A stretch of DNA of 64,000 bases from Epiperipatus broadwayi (Eukaryota; Onychophora; Udeonychophora; Euonychophora; Peripatidae): the NCBI GenBank assembly GCA_028023455.1, contig JAQFVV010000001.1:20083611-20147610 (forward strand), given 5' to 3'. The translations under genes and the position numbers were made by a program. This document shows positions 49,701-62,769 of this stretch, one piece after another; the stretch's first letter is position 1, and each line of letters opens with the position of its first letter. The notes beneath the pieces were generated by a model, which was not told where the DNA came from, ran no database searches, and worked only from the letters and a program-made list of their open reading frames with translations.

Positions 49701-52700
49701 CAATAATTACTATTTGAAAACACATAGGTGAAACAGGATGTGTGCCAATATATACCATTTTAATAGCAGCAAACATTGTAAGGTATTGATAATTATCTAT
49801 AGATTGATATATAATTTAAATAATTATAAGATATATTTATGCATATACAAGTGCAAAAGGGATGTTGTGTATATTCTTCAGTTATTAATATTATTTGAGT
49901 AATATATGTGAATCTGACTTAATTAGATATTTTTCACAAATCATTAAATATATATGTATATGCAATGAGTACCATCTTAATTTAGATATAAAATTATTTT
50001 CTGAAGCAGAATATTCTGTTTGGAAGCTAAATATAATAAATGGATGCATTGCTCATAAATAAGCAAATTCAACAACATTTTAATATTGTAATATTTTTAA
50101 GTTGTATTTATATAGACATAAATAGGTATCATGTTAATTAAGAAATATTCCATGTTTAGTGAGAAAACTGCATTGATTTAAATTAAACAGTGTAATTAAG
50201 TTAGCAACAAAGATTTGCTAATAAAAAGAATAATTGCAATAAAAGATAAATTGCACAGAGCAAAAATCTAAAAAGCCTTAATATATATAAAAAATGGCAA
50301 AAATGCTAAAACTTCAGTAAAAATATTTTTAAAAATAATACTTTTCTTAGATGACACTTAAATAAATAGTGAGTGGTAAAATAAACACTTTATACTGATT
50401 TAATGTCAAAGTAATGCTCAAATGGATACAGTAAATCTCATTTTCAGGAAACTAATATAAACATTCCATCAACTAAAAGGTTTTTAAAATATATTACATA
50501 TTAATATATCCTTTTAGTTGATGTAATGTTTACATTATACTCCTACACAATAATTTTTTAGTAGATCTATTCAACATGAGTTTGAAATATTGCCAGTGTA
50601 CTCAGTTTATATGTGTGCGCATAAATTTTCTTCAATAAGTTAATGCCTTTTTTTATTAGATTATTGATTTAAATCCTCACAATTACATAAGGATAATAAT
50701 ATATATATAACGTAAAATATCATAACAATACAATGAATACCCATTTAACAAAAGTCATGTCATCTGATTTGTTATGGAATACCAAATTCCATAAATAATA
50801 ATTTTTTTATATATATAAAATGTCTTGTAGTTATAAAGGATTCGATTTTTATTACTGATAACAAATGTGGCAATTAACATTTATATCTAAAATGAAGTCT
50901 TTAATAAAATCTAAAATATGAGTAATAGAGAATACCATGACAGGTTGTATATTTAAATTATTTCAAAATATTCACAGGATATCAATATATGACATTTTAT
51001 TTCATCAGAATAAATAATACTAAAAAGCTTTACAGTCGTATTTTGAAATATTATTTTCTGTAAAGATCATATAAGTATTTCAAAGAAATTGATTTTTTTT
51101 TCCATTTTATTATTTCTTGGTAATAAATAAAGCTTATTTATTGAAGACAAAAGAAAAGCTTTCCCTTACACTCTTGAAAAAGATTTTCAAAAGCTTTTCA
51201 TCAGAAAGATAAGTCAAGTGTACAGGCATTACAGTGTGACAAAGAGAGAGAAAGAGGAGAGAGAGATTTCTTTTTTCTTTCACTTAATGGTTATATTTTT
51301 AGAATTTGAAAGTTAAAATATTTTATAAAATGTAATAATCTTAAAAGAAGTAAAAGATTATGACATAAATAATGGAAAAGAACAAAACGACTAAAACATT
51401 CATAAAAATTAATTATTGGATTTCTTTTTTTTTCTCTTTTAAATTATATAAAACAAATTTTGAAAGAAAATTATCAAGATTAAAACCATGAAAAAATTAT
51501 TAATGTAGCTTTATTATTTGACATTTTAGTACCGACTATTTTTCACTAGAATCAAATTTCAGATAAAATCTAAATCAACAATTCACAGTTCAAGTAAAGT
51601 TCTTCTATTATAAAAATCGTATAAATGTTGATTTGCTTTTTGGATTATGTGACATTCGAAATACCCACATGAAAAACTAATTTAACTGATTTTTTTTTTT
51701 TAATAAATAATGACATCGTCATCATTCAATATTTTTTTTAAAAATGCATATAATGTTTACGACTATCTCTCCGCAATCCTCCATTTTTTTCCTTTCATTC
51801 ATTATCAATCAAGATCATTCTAATGCTTTACAATATACTAATTACAACTGCTCTTCAAAAACAATAACTAAAAAATAGCACCAAACACGGTTCTTTTTCC
51901 TTTCTTCAAAATATTTGCTTCTTCATTCCCAATTCAATATTAATAATTTTCTTTTTTTATGTTGCCTTTTCTATTTTATTATTTGTGACTTCACACTTTA
52001 AGAGTATGTGATATCTCCCTATTCATTTTTCAGATTGTCCACTACATTCAGTATATTTATAAATGATACTAGAAAGATTTTTTTTATCAATTACACTTCA
52101 CAGATCAACATGTTTCCTCTTGTTAAAATTCACTTCACACCATATTTAATATTTTTTCTTTATTATAATAAAAATAAATTATCTATTTTTGATACTATTA
52201 ATTAACAATACTAATAAACTATTAATTCTTAGTTATTTTAGTACCATCTCAAAATAGTTTTTATCTTATATAAATATGTTTCTCAAAACCATACTATTAT
52301 TTTAAAAATCTTTTAAATCATTGAAACATTAAAACAATTATAAAAGCAAGATTATTCATAATCTCTTAGTAAATTTTAGTAATGTTAAACTGTCATAACA
52401 AAATAATAAAGGTAGGAACTTTCACATTAAATTAAGTAATGATTATATTTATTTAATCCTGATAATAAATTTTAAATGATAATCCATCTACACAATATTA
52501 ATGGACAAATTAGAAGGAGCCATCTTTATTTATTTTATAAAATTCAATCTAATAACCTGTGAGTCATAACTCTATGGTTGCAAAAAAACAACCAATTTAA
52601 AAATAGGCTTCTAATTAAATATTTAATGACCTCTGCTTTTTGTTAACTGTGGGAATCATTTCTTGGTATCAGATCCATTTACCTGAAAAACTGTATAAAT

Positions 52701-55440
52701 AGTCAAAACTTATAAAAATGAATTAACCAGTCATAATGCAAATTGTTAAGAGTAGGCAAAAAAAAATGTATATAAACTTTGTTTAATAATAAGAAATACT
52801 TGTTAATATATAGTATTATATAAACAACCTTTTATATATAAACTTTTTGTTAATATTTTTTTTGTATTCCATCTAATTCTATTATTTTAAATGTTCATTA
52901 TTCAAAAACTAATATTCCTTAGAAGTAGGTTTAAAATAATATTCTTTGTGATATTATTATGGACAATGATTAAAAATTTTTTTTCCAATTGATATTGATA
53001 CTGAAATGTCAAGTATTATTTAAGATTAATAGAAAAGATACCATCACTTCTTGATGTTTTATCCAAATTATATTTATAAAGCTGCAAAAAAATTCACTAT
53101 TAATTGAAAAGAGATTATTTCATTCCTCTAAGCGATCTTATAGAAATTAAGCCAGTAAATTCTTAATTATTCACTTCATAACTTCTTGTTATAACAGGTG
53201 TTATGATGATTCAACAGAATCAGGTTATATTTTAATCAAGCAAAAATACCTATTTCAAAATTGCAATGGTGTTAATTTATTAAACTGCTGAATCTGTCAA
53301 ATAATGTTTTTGTTTTTTTTTAAATCAAACATTTGTTGCATACATTTGAAAACAGACATTGAGATCTAGATTTTAAGCATTTTTATTTTTTACAAAGTGT
53401 TTTTATTATATTTCTTTAAATTATATATTTTTTAAATTAAAATAGAAAGTAAAAAATATATTTTAAAGCATCTTCAAATTCAAAATAAAAGTTTTGAATA
53501 TTTTTTTTAATTGATAGCATTAAAAATGCCTAGACATATAAACTTTTTTTAAAAAAATAATATTAATATTATGATTGTAGTCCTTATTACAATATAAATG
53601 TGAAATTTTTTTTTCTTTTTTTGTTTGGGAGTTTATAACTCAACAAATGTTGCACCAATCTTGAAAAATCTACTATGATTTTTTTTATTGTGAGAGTACA
53701 TAAAACAATAACCTAAGTATATAAGGTTAGTATATATATTATATTTTTTACACTTGTCTTAATAAAATTAAGACAATTAAAAATAATTATTTTTGATCCA
53801 TTTATATAAAACTATTGTTTAAACTAATAAAATTCATTAACCAAGATGTTGACATAGAGATAACTTTAAGGTCAAGTTGCAGCCTAGCAGCTAATACAAA
53901 GGAAATGAAATTAAATTCAATTATTGATTATTAATGTAATTAACAATTATAGAAGGTAACAATTGTGAAAACCAAATGATATATGCACTACATGCTACTG
54001 AAAGTTGATTCTATTATAAATAATGAACTACATAATTTATTAAAGAATTCTATCAATAATTTTACTGTGCTCAAATATAAAATACTTTTAAAAGATAGAT
54101 TGCTAATTTGAATGATTTGCTTATGGATAAAAGTTTTATTAGGAAAAAAGTCTAATATCCAAATAGAAGAGTAAATAAATTACTCTTTATTAATATTATT
54201 CGTATTTTCAAAATGAAATTATATATTTTTATAAATTTGAGCTTATAAAATCATTCTAATTTGGAATTCCAAAACAGATCAATTTCTTCAGAAAACATTT
54301 ATTTACTCAAACCAAAAGTAATTTAAAAAGATTATACCTATAGAAAAATGCATTGTGAGTAAGCACCACTTGTCATAGAATATAATGCTATAGTTCTAAC
54401 TGAAGATAAATGTAATTACTTATTCTTACTGAAATGCCTAAAATTATACAAATTTCATCTATATAATTTAAATGAAACTCCAATTGATAGTGAACTCATT
54501 CATGGAATAAAATGTCAACATAATGCAAGAAGAATGTTTTGAAACAACTAGATATCTTGATTGCCTCTGTGATGATGAATGATCAAGGAATAAAGAACTT
54601 TATTCTTAACAAACATAACTTTGCAAATATGGAAATAAATATGACAGTAATATGAATTTTTAATAGCATATATTATCTTCGGAATCATCATTTAAAAATA
54701 TTTAATTTTATTTCCTTTGTTACTAAAATCTGTTTCCCATGGAATAACTCATTTAGGAAAGACTAAATTAAGAGGAATAGAAGATCGTGCAGTCAAATAT
54801 TTTTTTAATATATAATAAAAATTTAGGTATTCTATAAAAGCAACTTGACTGAGGTACACAGTGAGATATGAACTGAGGTATAAAGTAAACTTAATATGAA
54901 GGTAAGATTTCACCATTCTTTATATTGGATTTATTCATGACATGATAGAACTTTGTTGTTACTAATTTAATTAATATAATAATTTTTGTTTCTTGTTGGT
55001 TGGCTAAATAACTAATATCTTGTATGAAAGATTTTTTTTAATAATGACTATACATAGCAATGGTCTCATGAAGTCGGAATTGTCTCATATGGATTGTACA
55101 AAATTACTATTTATTTGTATATGAATTAAATCAAGATTAGCTAGTTTAGCATTTTTGTGATTCTTTTTGTGAATTATAAAAATTTGTTTATTATGTTATA
55201 TATTATTAAAACCTGTTCGTCTTATGAGACACATATCTACTAAATGAATATGAAAAGGTATTAATTATTTGATATTATAAAATAGTAGAGATGTAAGTAA
55301 AACACTTATACTAATTATTTTTGTTATATTAAATAAATCTGAATTGTTATTAGTTAATAAATATTGTTAAAGTTTGTTTTAACTTTTAAAGAAGTTTCTA
55401 ATTTATTTAATTTATTTATTTATTCATTCTATAAAGCAAA
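46760..55440. other. AT-rich stretch with microsatellites, no recognisable gene
   Basis: TA tracts at 47635-47660 and 48396-48412. A less AT-rich island at 48840-49110 (minus strand reads GLLGRRTSIPLTKGDTKGRQ in one frame, with stops on either side) may be a decayed coding fragment. A hairpin at 50458-50533 has 22-nt arms (AAACATT.CATCAACTAAAAGG). A short GA tract is at 51240-51266. Elsewhere I see nothing. Confidence 0.4.
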
Positions 55441-55448
55441 ATTAAAGT

Positions 55449-55483
<35 letters not shown>

Positions 55484-55501
55484 TTAACTTTATATAAATA
55501 A

Positions 55502-55538
<37 letters not shown>
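55449..55538. repeat. Two (TA)n tracts within a palindromic segment
   Basis: TA runs at 55449-55476 and 55507-55538, separated by ATATATTAACTTTATATAAATAA. TTAAAGTTATATA before the first tract and TATTAACTTTATA after it are inverted, so the segment can form a cruciform. Confidence 0.85.
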
Positions 55539-55539
<1 letters not shown>

Positions 55540-55542
<3 letters not shown>

Positions 55543-56140
55543 CTTATTTAATATCCTAATAGCTTGATTGAAATAAATTTTAAAAATATATTGAGATTAT
55601 ATTAAATATTGTTATGGGTGTAAAATTGATGAAAACCCCTGAAAAGAGTTTACCTACACTGAGTTTGAATTCTGAGCATAACGGAATGATTAATAAAGGT
55701 AAAGATTGAATGATTATGTTTAAATTGTGTTTATATTAAATATTTTTGATATTAAATTATTATATTTGAAATAAATTCAAATTTAGATCACAATTGCATC
55801 ATTCCAACCATGGTATCCTATACAAAGACCTTAAGTTTGTTATAGTGAGATGTGACTACCTTGTTCCTTCCTTAGAATAATATCCATATTGTTACATTAT
55901 ATAGAATTTTATTACTATATAAATTTTTGCTTTAATTATTTTAAAAGACACTGTAATCTACAATATAAAAATGTATAAAAATATAGATCGCAAATGATTT
56001 TAAATGGTGTAAAAATCCAAAAAAAAGGTCAGCACTATTACAGAATTGGAATTTTTTTTAAACAAAAAGTATAGTTTTTTAATAAAGCAAGATAAAATTT
56101 GATTTTATAAATACATTTTAAATTAATTAAATTGTATAAT
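55540..56140. other. AT-rich sequence without recognisable gene
   Basis: Nothing recognisable. Confidence 0.4.
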
Positions 56141-56144
56141 GAGT

Positions 56145-56430
56145 TGATAAACTTGTAGGATTTTAGTTTAAATATATATTTAACCCATGTTAAAGTAAAC
56201 TTTAAAATATCACGATTACAGCAAGAAAAATACTACTGAATTTTATAAACTTTTACTAAGAAACTGATAAACTTTTATTAATGTTAGTTTAAATATATTT
56301 AACATATGAAAGCATGAACTTTAAAATGCTAGGGATATAGCAAGAGAATTACAACTGAGTTTGATAAACTTTTACCATTTCTCTTTAAATATATTCTAAC
56401 ATGATAAAGTAAATTTTAAATATATTTAAT
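56145..56430 (+). repeat. Decayed tandem repeat, about 2.5 units of 97-121 bp
   Basis: Units begin at GATAAACTT (56145, 56266, 56363). Each continues with TTTAAATATAT...TAACA or TTAACC, then AAAGTAAACTTTAAA or a variant; the first two end in ATA-GCAAGA...ACTGA.TTT. Units differ substantially, so the array is old. Confidence 0.7.
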
Positions 56431-56600
56431 GATCACATGAGGAACTAAATTTTATAATGGTGTGGGTGTTTGCCTGATTATAGTATTAACCTGCATTAAC
56501 TTGTAAATTCTCACCTTTATTGAAAATCATTAAGAGTTTCTTCAGAAAAAGTTATGTTGTTTTTCAGTTTGTAGTATTAATGTAATCTTATATGTTAATG

Positions 56601-56603
<3 letters not shown>

Positions 56604-56659
<56 letters not shown>
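56604..56659. repeat. (TA)n microsatellite
   Basis: About 28 uninterrupted TA units. Confidence 0.95.
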
Positions 56660-56663
<4 letters not shown>

Positions 56664-57399
56664 TACATTTTAACATAATGCTTTTATTAATGTCAGCCTT
56701 TTACAGACTGCAATAATATCAATAGACTTCTGCTTTGTTCTTTTGACAGAAGAAGAAAAAACTCTGAGAGTGTTATCATTAATTTTTAAGAGTAATTTTA
56801 AAATAATTCTGTGCTTGCTTATAAAGTATTTTTGATTATTTTTAGATACTAATTGATTAATTATTATAAAAAAAATATACAGATAATCTTTCAAGTTATT
56901 CATTTAAATTACATTTTTAGAAATAGAAGTTAATAAGCTTGACTATAATATTTTTTAAAAATGCCAGTGTTTATTACATCATTATCAGTCAAAATTGGCT
57001 TGGTGTTTAAAGTCTTTTAAAATATTGTAATGTTTTGATGAAAATGTCAGATTTTAAAACAGAATTTGATAGAATTATCATAAATCTACCTTCATTCATT
57101 CACATTAAAAAAACAAACTTAAAATAAAAATGAATTTGTTCAAATTTAGTGTTAGTGTTTTTAAATAAATATTAGTGCTGTTTATGGTACATTGTTATAT
57201 TTACAGATTAGTTTTTAAATATTTAACAGTCAAATGTAATTATTTAGAATATTACTGACTTACAAAAAAATTGAAAGAAAATCAAATCCAATTTATAGAC
57301 TTTTATTATAAAATAAAGATTTTATACAAGCAGAAAAGTTGAGCATTTCTAAAAATTCTCACCAGATAGAAAAATAAAAAGTATAGGAATGCAAGAGAG

Positions 57400-57403
<4 letters not shown>

Positions 57404-57483
<80 letters not shown>
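57404..57483. repeat. (TA)n microsatellite, longest in the window
   Basis: About 40 uninterrupted TA units. The Ile/Tyr-repeat open frame over it (57306-57524) is an artefact. Confidence 0.95.
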
Positions 57484-57484
<1 letters not shown>

Positions 57485-57486
<2 letters not shown>

Positions 57487-58395
57487 AATAAAAAAAAAGC
57501 TAAATATAAAAAATAAAAAAACAAGCATGAGGCATTTATCTTCTAAAAAGTTTCAGCTTATAATAAATTTAAAAGGGTAAAAAATATTGAAAAAATATTT
57601 TTTTCTCAATCCTTTATTTATTTTTATCTATATATCTACTATATATATATGCTATGGATTTTTGATTTATAGTATTTAGCACACTTTAAGCAATAAATCA
57701 ATAAAAGTAAACATGAATGGTAGCCTCACATTATTTATATTTTTAAAATGTTGACTTAATAATTTTTAAAAAGCTGAATTTTCTACAGCACTTTATAAAT
57801 TATTATAAACAATGTTAAAAACTATCAAATAAAATAAATGATTTACTTCTAAAAATGATTATAATATGCATAATAAACTAACAATTTTTATTGCAGGTTT
57901 TATAAATTATATATTTTAAACTATTAAAAATTATCCAATATAATATTTTAAAGTATCCTTATAATATATTCTAATATATTACAGTCTTTGTGATGATTAA
58001 TTAAAGACTGTTATTATATAATACATGAATTGATTCAAAGATGGCACTTCAGGCAAATTGGAAAGAGTTCTAGCTACTTTTTTACTTGGACATAAAGATT
58101 ACAATTATTGCCATTGTCAATAATAATATTTGTAATGAAGTTTATTAATTATACCATATGCAAGCATGAAAATAAATATATAGTTAGGGAAATTATGACA
58201 ATGCGTAAATAAAAAAACATGCATACATTTAGAATATTTTAGCCAGAAACAGGAATGTCATTAGGTAACCCTGGAGATTATATGTCTTATTTCCTCTTTT
58301 CATTTGTTAACATGATATTTCTTAATTAAATTAAAAATACAAGATTCTATACAATATATAACTATACTCTATTCAATATATATATATATATTGTA
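57485..58395. other. AT-rich sequence without recognisable gene
   Basis: Short TA tracts at 57640-57650 and 58376-58392. No gene seen. Confidence 0.4.
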
Positions 58396-58399
58396 GGGT

Positions 58400-58692
58400 A
58401 TTAATTCTAAACCCAAGTGAAACCCTAATTCTTCCAAAAAAAAGATTTTATTTTTTTTTATTCAGCTATGTATATTTCATTAATTAGCAAGAGGAAGTCA
58501 TCGCTAGAATACAGAAAAGAAAATGAACTGTGGTTAAAATGCAAGATTTCTTCTAATTCTAGCTGACAATTAGAAATCAACTTTTAGTTATGTGTGTGGG
58601 CATAGGTGTGTGCATAGATGGTCTAACTTAGACAGATGTCTTCATTCAAATCTGGAAAATCCTTCATTTTTTCAAGTTTTAATTCTGTGTGA
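58400..58692 (+). repeat. Dispersed repeat R1, copy B
   Basis: Homologue of 11988-12285 in the same orientation, sharing TTTATTCAGCTATGTAT, GGTTAAAATGCAAGA, TTCTTCTAATTCTAGCT, TTAGACAGATGTCTT and TTTTCAAGTTTTAATTCTG. It runs directly into the AGT microsatellite, which may have grown from its 3' end. Confidence 0.75.
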
Positions 58693-58723
58693 TAGCAGTG
58701 GTGGTAGCAGCAGCAGTAGCAGC

Positions 58724-58808
<85 letters not shown>
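58693..58808 (+). repeat. (CAG/TAG)n microsatellite
   Basis: Starts with mixed GCAG/TAG units and becomes about 28 pure TAG units, then TAATCATCATC. Two long poly-Ser/poly-Val open frames (58592-58885 and 58689-58901) are its translations and are not genes. Confidence 0.95.
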
Positions 58809-58949
58809 ATCATCATCATAATCATCATTTCAACTACTATAACTCAATATGTAAGGGTTTACAATGTTGTAACCTTCCTTCATAACATAAAACAAAATTA
58901 GATAGTATTTCTTGAAAAAGAACAGAGTATTAATGGGAGGCAGATGATT

Positions 58950-59880
58950 TCATATTTGATCCTGAATGGATACCTGAAAAATAAAAAAAATACTACATGC
59001 TTTAGATAATTCAAGAATAAAATAATTAACTTTTACAATATTTAAAAAATTGGATTCTACACAAGAGATAAAACATTTATTATGAATAACTGCCTCCAAT
59101 TCTCTATTCCTTCTATATCTTATCATTATACTTTCCTTCATTTTAGTCTTCACAGGATAATTATAAAACAGATCTAAACTATGGCACAATTGGTATAAAT
59201 TTCTACCAGAATATTTACACTATAGTTCAGCCAAAAATATAGCTTCTGTATACCATACAAAACTATAACAATCCTATTTCTTATAAAGTAAATTCTTACA
59301 GTTTACATAATTTGTCACATCTGGATAAAACTTCTATTTTTGAACTTCATATTATCATATATCAAACATTTTGTGTTTGCTTTACCATCATTGGATAAGA
59401 AATGACAAGAGCCAAACTTATTCAAAATGTTTTGCCATTCAAATAGTTTTCTATAATTAATCATACTCATAAAAACGTCTTGACATTCATGACTATTGCA
59501 TAAATGAAAGCTGTCAAAATATTTTAAACTCATTATAGCACTCTCTTCATAATAAAATTTGTCTATATTTTTTCTCATGAAACTTAATATCAGGTTTTCA
59601 ATTACTTTAAACATCTCCCTGGTTTTGAAGTCCCTACATTCGATTACAAAACTATTATTATTTTTATACTTAATTTAATTTGGCATTGAGAATATGTCTT
59701 TAAAAGTGAATGGATTTTGCAGCAGTTTCATTGTATTAGAATAGTAAATGTGGATTTTCCTAGATTTGGATAAAGTGGTTCGCAGAAATAAATATATTTT
59801 TGAAAGAAGTGGCTACATATCAGTTGCATTAGATATTGCATGTTTATTGGATATATTAGGATATAGAGATATTTAATGAA
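58950..59880 (-). pseudogene. Unassigned decayed reading frame of about 300 codons
   Basis: On the minus strand from about 59878 down to 59315 one frame holds only three stops (TAG 59813-59815, TAA 59675-59677, TGA 59315-59317) in about 188 codons, where DNA of this composition should show far more. The translation is protein-like with scattered Cys, His, Trp and Met: SFVIECRDFKTREMFKVIEN, then NSHECQDVFMSMINYRKLFE. After 59315 a similar-looking frame resumes shifted, with two stops near its start, and runs to 58950 (MKESIMIRYRRNRELEAVIH). Near 58975 a TTTTTTTTATTTTTCAG acceptor-like sequence occurs. A broken single gene is the simplest picture. I recognise no domain; host gene, transposon or endogenous virus are all open. 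No function is proposed. Confidence 0.4.
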
Positions 59881-59884
59881 GTGA

Positions 59885-61140
59885 ATGTGAGTATTTGTGT
59901 AGTACTATTTTTTTATATTTATGTATTTAGTTACTTGATCAAAAAAATTGTTGTCATTGTTATTTCAAAACAGCATTCTTGAGTAATGGAACGTTATTAA
60001 AACTATTCATCTTGGAGAATATATTTAACTTAACTAATGTTTTATGTTAGGTTTATTTTATCCAATAATATGGACTGCCAATGTTAATGATATAAGATTA
60101 AAAATAATATTCCTTATTTGTGCATGTTATTCTGAATTTCTCATTTACATTTTTCCTTTGTAACAAAATGAATGAATTAAAGAAGTGATAATTAAAAATA
60201 TACATTGATATATAGTTATTATTATTATTGTCATTTTCTTATTCTTGTAAATAAAATATAAATGTATTTATTCATTAGAAATTGACCATATTTAGTTTAA
60301 GATTATATCACTTATCAAAAGTATTTGGCTACCGATTATAATAACCAATTCATATATCTAACATACCCTGAGATACTTCCAACCTAATTTTTGATACACT
60401 TTATCCAAATGTTAAGAAGAGATCCATATACTGAAATATTAGATCATTTATTTGTCAAATGTAATTTGGATTCATAGTTAAGTCTCATTAATTTACATAA
60501 TACAGTTTTATACTTAAAGTTCAGTTGTAAATAATGCATTATTATATGTTTATCTTCTTTAAACTAATACTAATTCATAGGGTTTAATTAGACTACTTCA
60601 ACCTCCCCTTTCATATTGTCACAATTTTAGCTTATCTAAATTCTTGAAGCATAATTAAGTTGAACCCCTTTTCTTACACTTGAAATTTTGGCACCCAGTT
60701 TTTGGAGCAAGTAAAAAGAAAATCCTCTTCACTAAACCAACTTTCTTACAATTACAATATATATCGATATTTTGAAATTTTCTGAAATAAAAAGATTTTA
60801 AAAATGAAAATGCCTAAAAGGTTTAGTATTTTAACTTTTTACCTTTTTTTATCTTTTTATTTTATTATTATCAGTGATAGTATATACAAGCACTTTAACA
60901 CACTGGGTAAAAAAGCTGTAAGTGGTAACATAACAATCAAAGTATTAAAGAGATAAAAAAATTGGTCTTCCCAGCTTCTCTTACAGCCAATCATTTGTTT
61001 GCTTTAACACTGACAATCTTATATCCAATTGTTAATTATACATGCAGAAAATATGATTCCAATTCCCAATCTTTTCTTCAAATTGTTAACATATATATTG
61101 TATATTGACTATATTAAATCTTATTACAAACTGAGCATTG
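59885..61140. other. AT-rich sequence without recognisable gene
   Basis: Nothing recognisable. 60590-60740 and 60960-61060 are slightly less AT-rich. Confidence 0.4.
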
Positions 61141-61149
61141 TTATATGTA

Positions 61150-61680
61150 TATGTAGGAGATGGTGATCTGGATCAACTTATGAGTGCTGGTTCAGCACAA
61201 AAATCATTAATCATTTTCCTATGTATATAGTCATGTGAATCAGTTGTATAAAAGGGAATGGATAGCAGTAGGGGAGCTCAAAATTCTGAGTTCAAGTCCT
61301 ATATAATTGTATTAAATTTAACAAAAACATTACACATGTATTTCAATATTACATATCCAGCCAGATTTAAATATCACATACCCATCCTTCTGAGTATTTA
61401 AATGAACATATTAACATCCTATATAAGCAGGATCGGAACGGCTTAAAGTCAACTTGGATATGACAGTAATATTTGCATTAACAAGCACTTTTGAGTGTTC
61501 CATTATTGGATTTTCAATGATATGGATGGCTGAAGAGTTGGAGGGTGGAGAAGATTGAAATTTACTATTAAAGTTTGAAGTTCTGCTATTTTAATAAAAA
61601 GTCAACACTGGTTGTATTTAAGTGTGGATATGGTGATCTGGATCAAGTGATGAGTGCAGGTTCAGCATGAAATATGTATA
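61150..61680 (+). repeat. Repeat family R2, two plus-strand units
   Basis: The first unit (about 61150-61320) has GGAGATGGTGATCTGGATCA, GCTGGTTCAGCAC, GTCATGTGAATCAGTTGTATA and GAGTTCAAGTCCTATA, the last being B-box-like. The second, partial unit (about 61515-61680) has ATGATATGGATGGCTGAAGA with GGAGGGTGGAGAA and then GGTGATCTGGATCAAGTGAT and GTTCAGCATGAAATATGTAT. The GGATGGCTGAA...GGGTGGAGAA part also occurs, inverted, in the loop of the 63.5-64.0 kb pair, so it belongs to the full-length element. Confidence 0.7.
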
Positions 61681-61684
61681 GTTA

Positions 61685-62025
61685 AGTACTTAAAGTGCAC
61701 AAGAAATTTCAAATTATAAACATTTAGGTTGAGGTTAAGATTACAGGAAATCTACATAGACTATGCAGGCACTTTTTATACTTTCATTTCCATCTTTGAC
61801 TGCACTTTCCAGAAAGGTAAATTTTATTTTTCTATGATAAAAAATAAAAATTTTATAATAATTTTTGTGATTAAGTATATTAAATTTGTTTGTCTTTCAT
61901 TTTTTGATAGTTACTGGAGAACATTTCAGCTTGAAAAATATATTGGTAAAAAGTTTTACTTTTTCCATTGTATTTTGAAGAAAACGTTATGGGAACCTAA
62001 TGGTAATTATTTTTATATTTCTATA
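61685..62025. other. AT-rich, Phe/Tyr/Lys-coding open frame only
   Basis: A 117-codon plus frame (61729-62082) is open but its composition is that of translated AT-rich DNA; no motif seen. Not called as a gene. Confidence 0.4.
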
Positions 62026-62029
62026 TTTT

Positions 62030-62687
62030 TTAATTATTATTTTATTATGTTTTTTAATTATTATTTTATTATATATTTTTAATTATTTTATATATATATA
62101 TATGATAAAAAATGTATGAAAACATTACTATTGAAACCAACATAAAAAAATAGATCCTGATTATCTGCATTTTTTTCTATGATTTGAGCTTGGGTCAAGT
62201 AATTTGAATTAATTGATATGAGATAAAAATAAATATATTTTGCAAATATAATGACCTAATTTAGATTTTTTTTTATAATTTTTGTCTGCATTTTAATAAT
62301 AGTAAAAATAAGCAAATGCTAAAAGTAACTATTTTGATAGTACATAAACTTAGGCTGATTATAGACTACTGCAATATAAATTTGAAAGCTACATATTTTT
62401 TAATTATTATTTTATTTATATACATATATTTGACAAAAAATATATGAAAAAATTACTATTGAGACCAACATAAAAAAATAGCTTGTGATTGTGTACATTT
62501 ATATCACAAATTATCTGCATTTTTTGATATGATGTGAATTTGGGTTGAGTATTTGAATTAATTGATATGAGACAAAGATGAACATATTTTGAAAATATAA
62601 TGACCAGATTTAGATTTTTCTATAATTTCTTGTCTGCATTTTAATAATAGTAAAAATACACAAATGCTAAAAGTAATGATTTTGACA

Positions 62688-62694
<7 letters not shown>
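62030..62694 (+). repeat. Imperfect tandem duplication of about 330 bp
   Basis: Copies about 62030-62348 and 62395-62694. Shared runs in order: ACCAACATAAAAAAATAG, TTATCTGCATTTTTT, TTTGAATTAATTGATATGAGA, AATATAATGACC.(A/G)ATTTAGATTTT, TGTCTGCATTTTAATAATAG and CAAATGCTAAAAGTAA. The second copy has a small insertion (TGTGTACATTTATATCACAAA) and runs into a TA tract. Confidence 0.85.

Positions 62695-62764
<70 letters not shown>
62689..62764. repeat. (TA)n microsatellite, interrupted
   Basis: About 23 TA units, TTTTA, then about 13 more units. The Tyr/Ile open frame over it (62664-62918) is an artefact. Confidence 0.95.
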
Positions 62765-62769
62765 TACAA

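Noticed and set aside
57306-57524. Ile-Tyr repeat open frame
   Set aside because: Translation of the 80-bp TA tract.
58592-58901. Poly-serine and poly-valine open frames
   Set aside because: Two reading frames of the same AGT microsatellite.
61729-62082. 117-codon plus-strand frame
   Set aside because: Composition is Phe, Tyr, Ile, Lys and Asn as expected of AT-rich DNA; no motif, no splice context, and it ends inside a tandem duplication.
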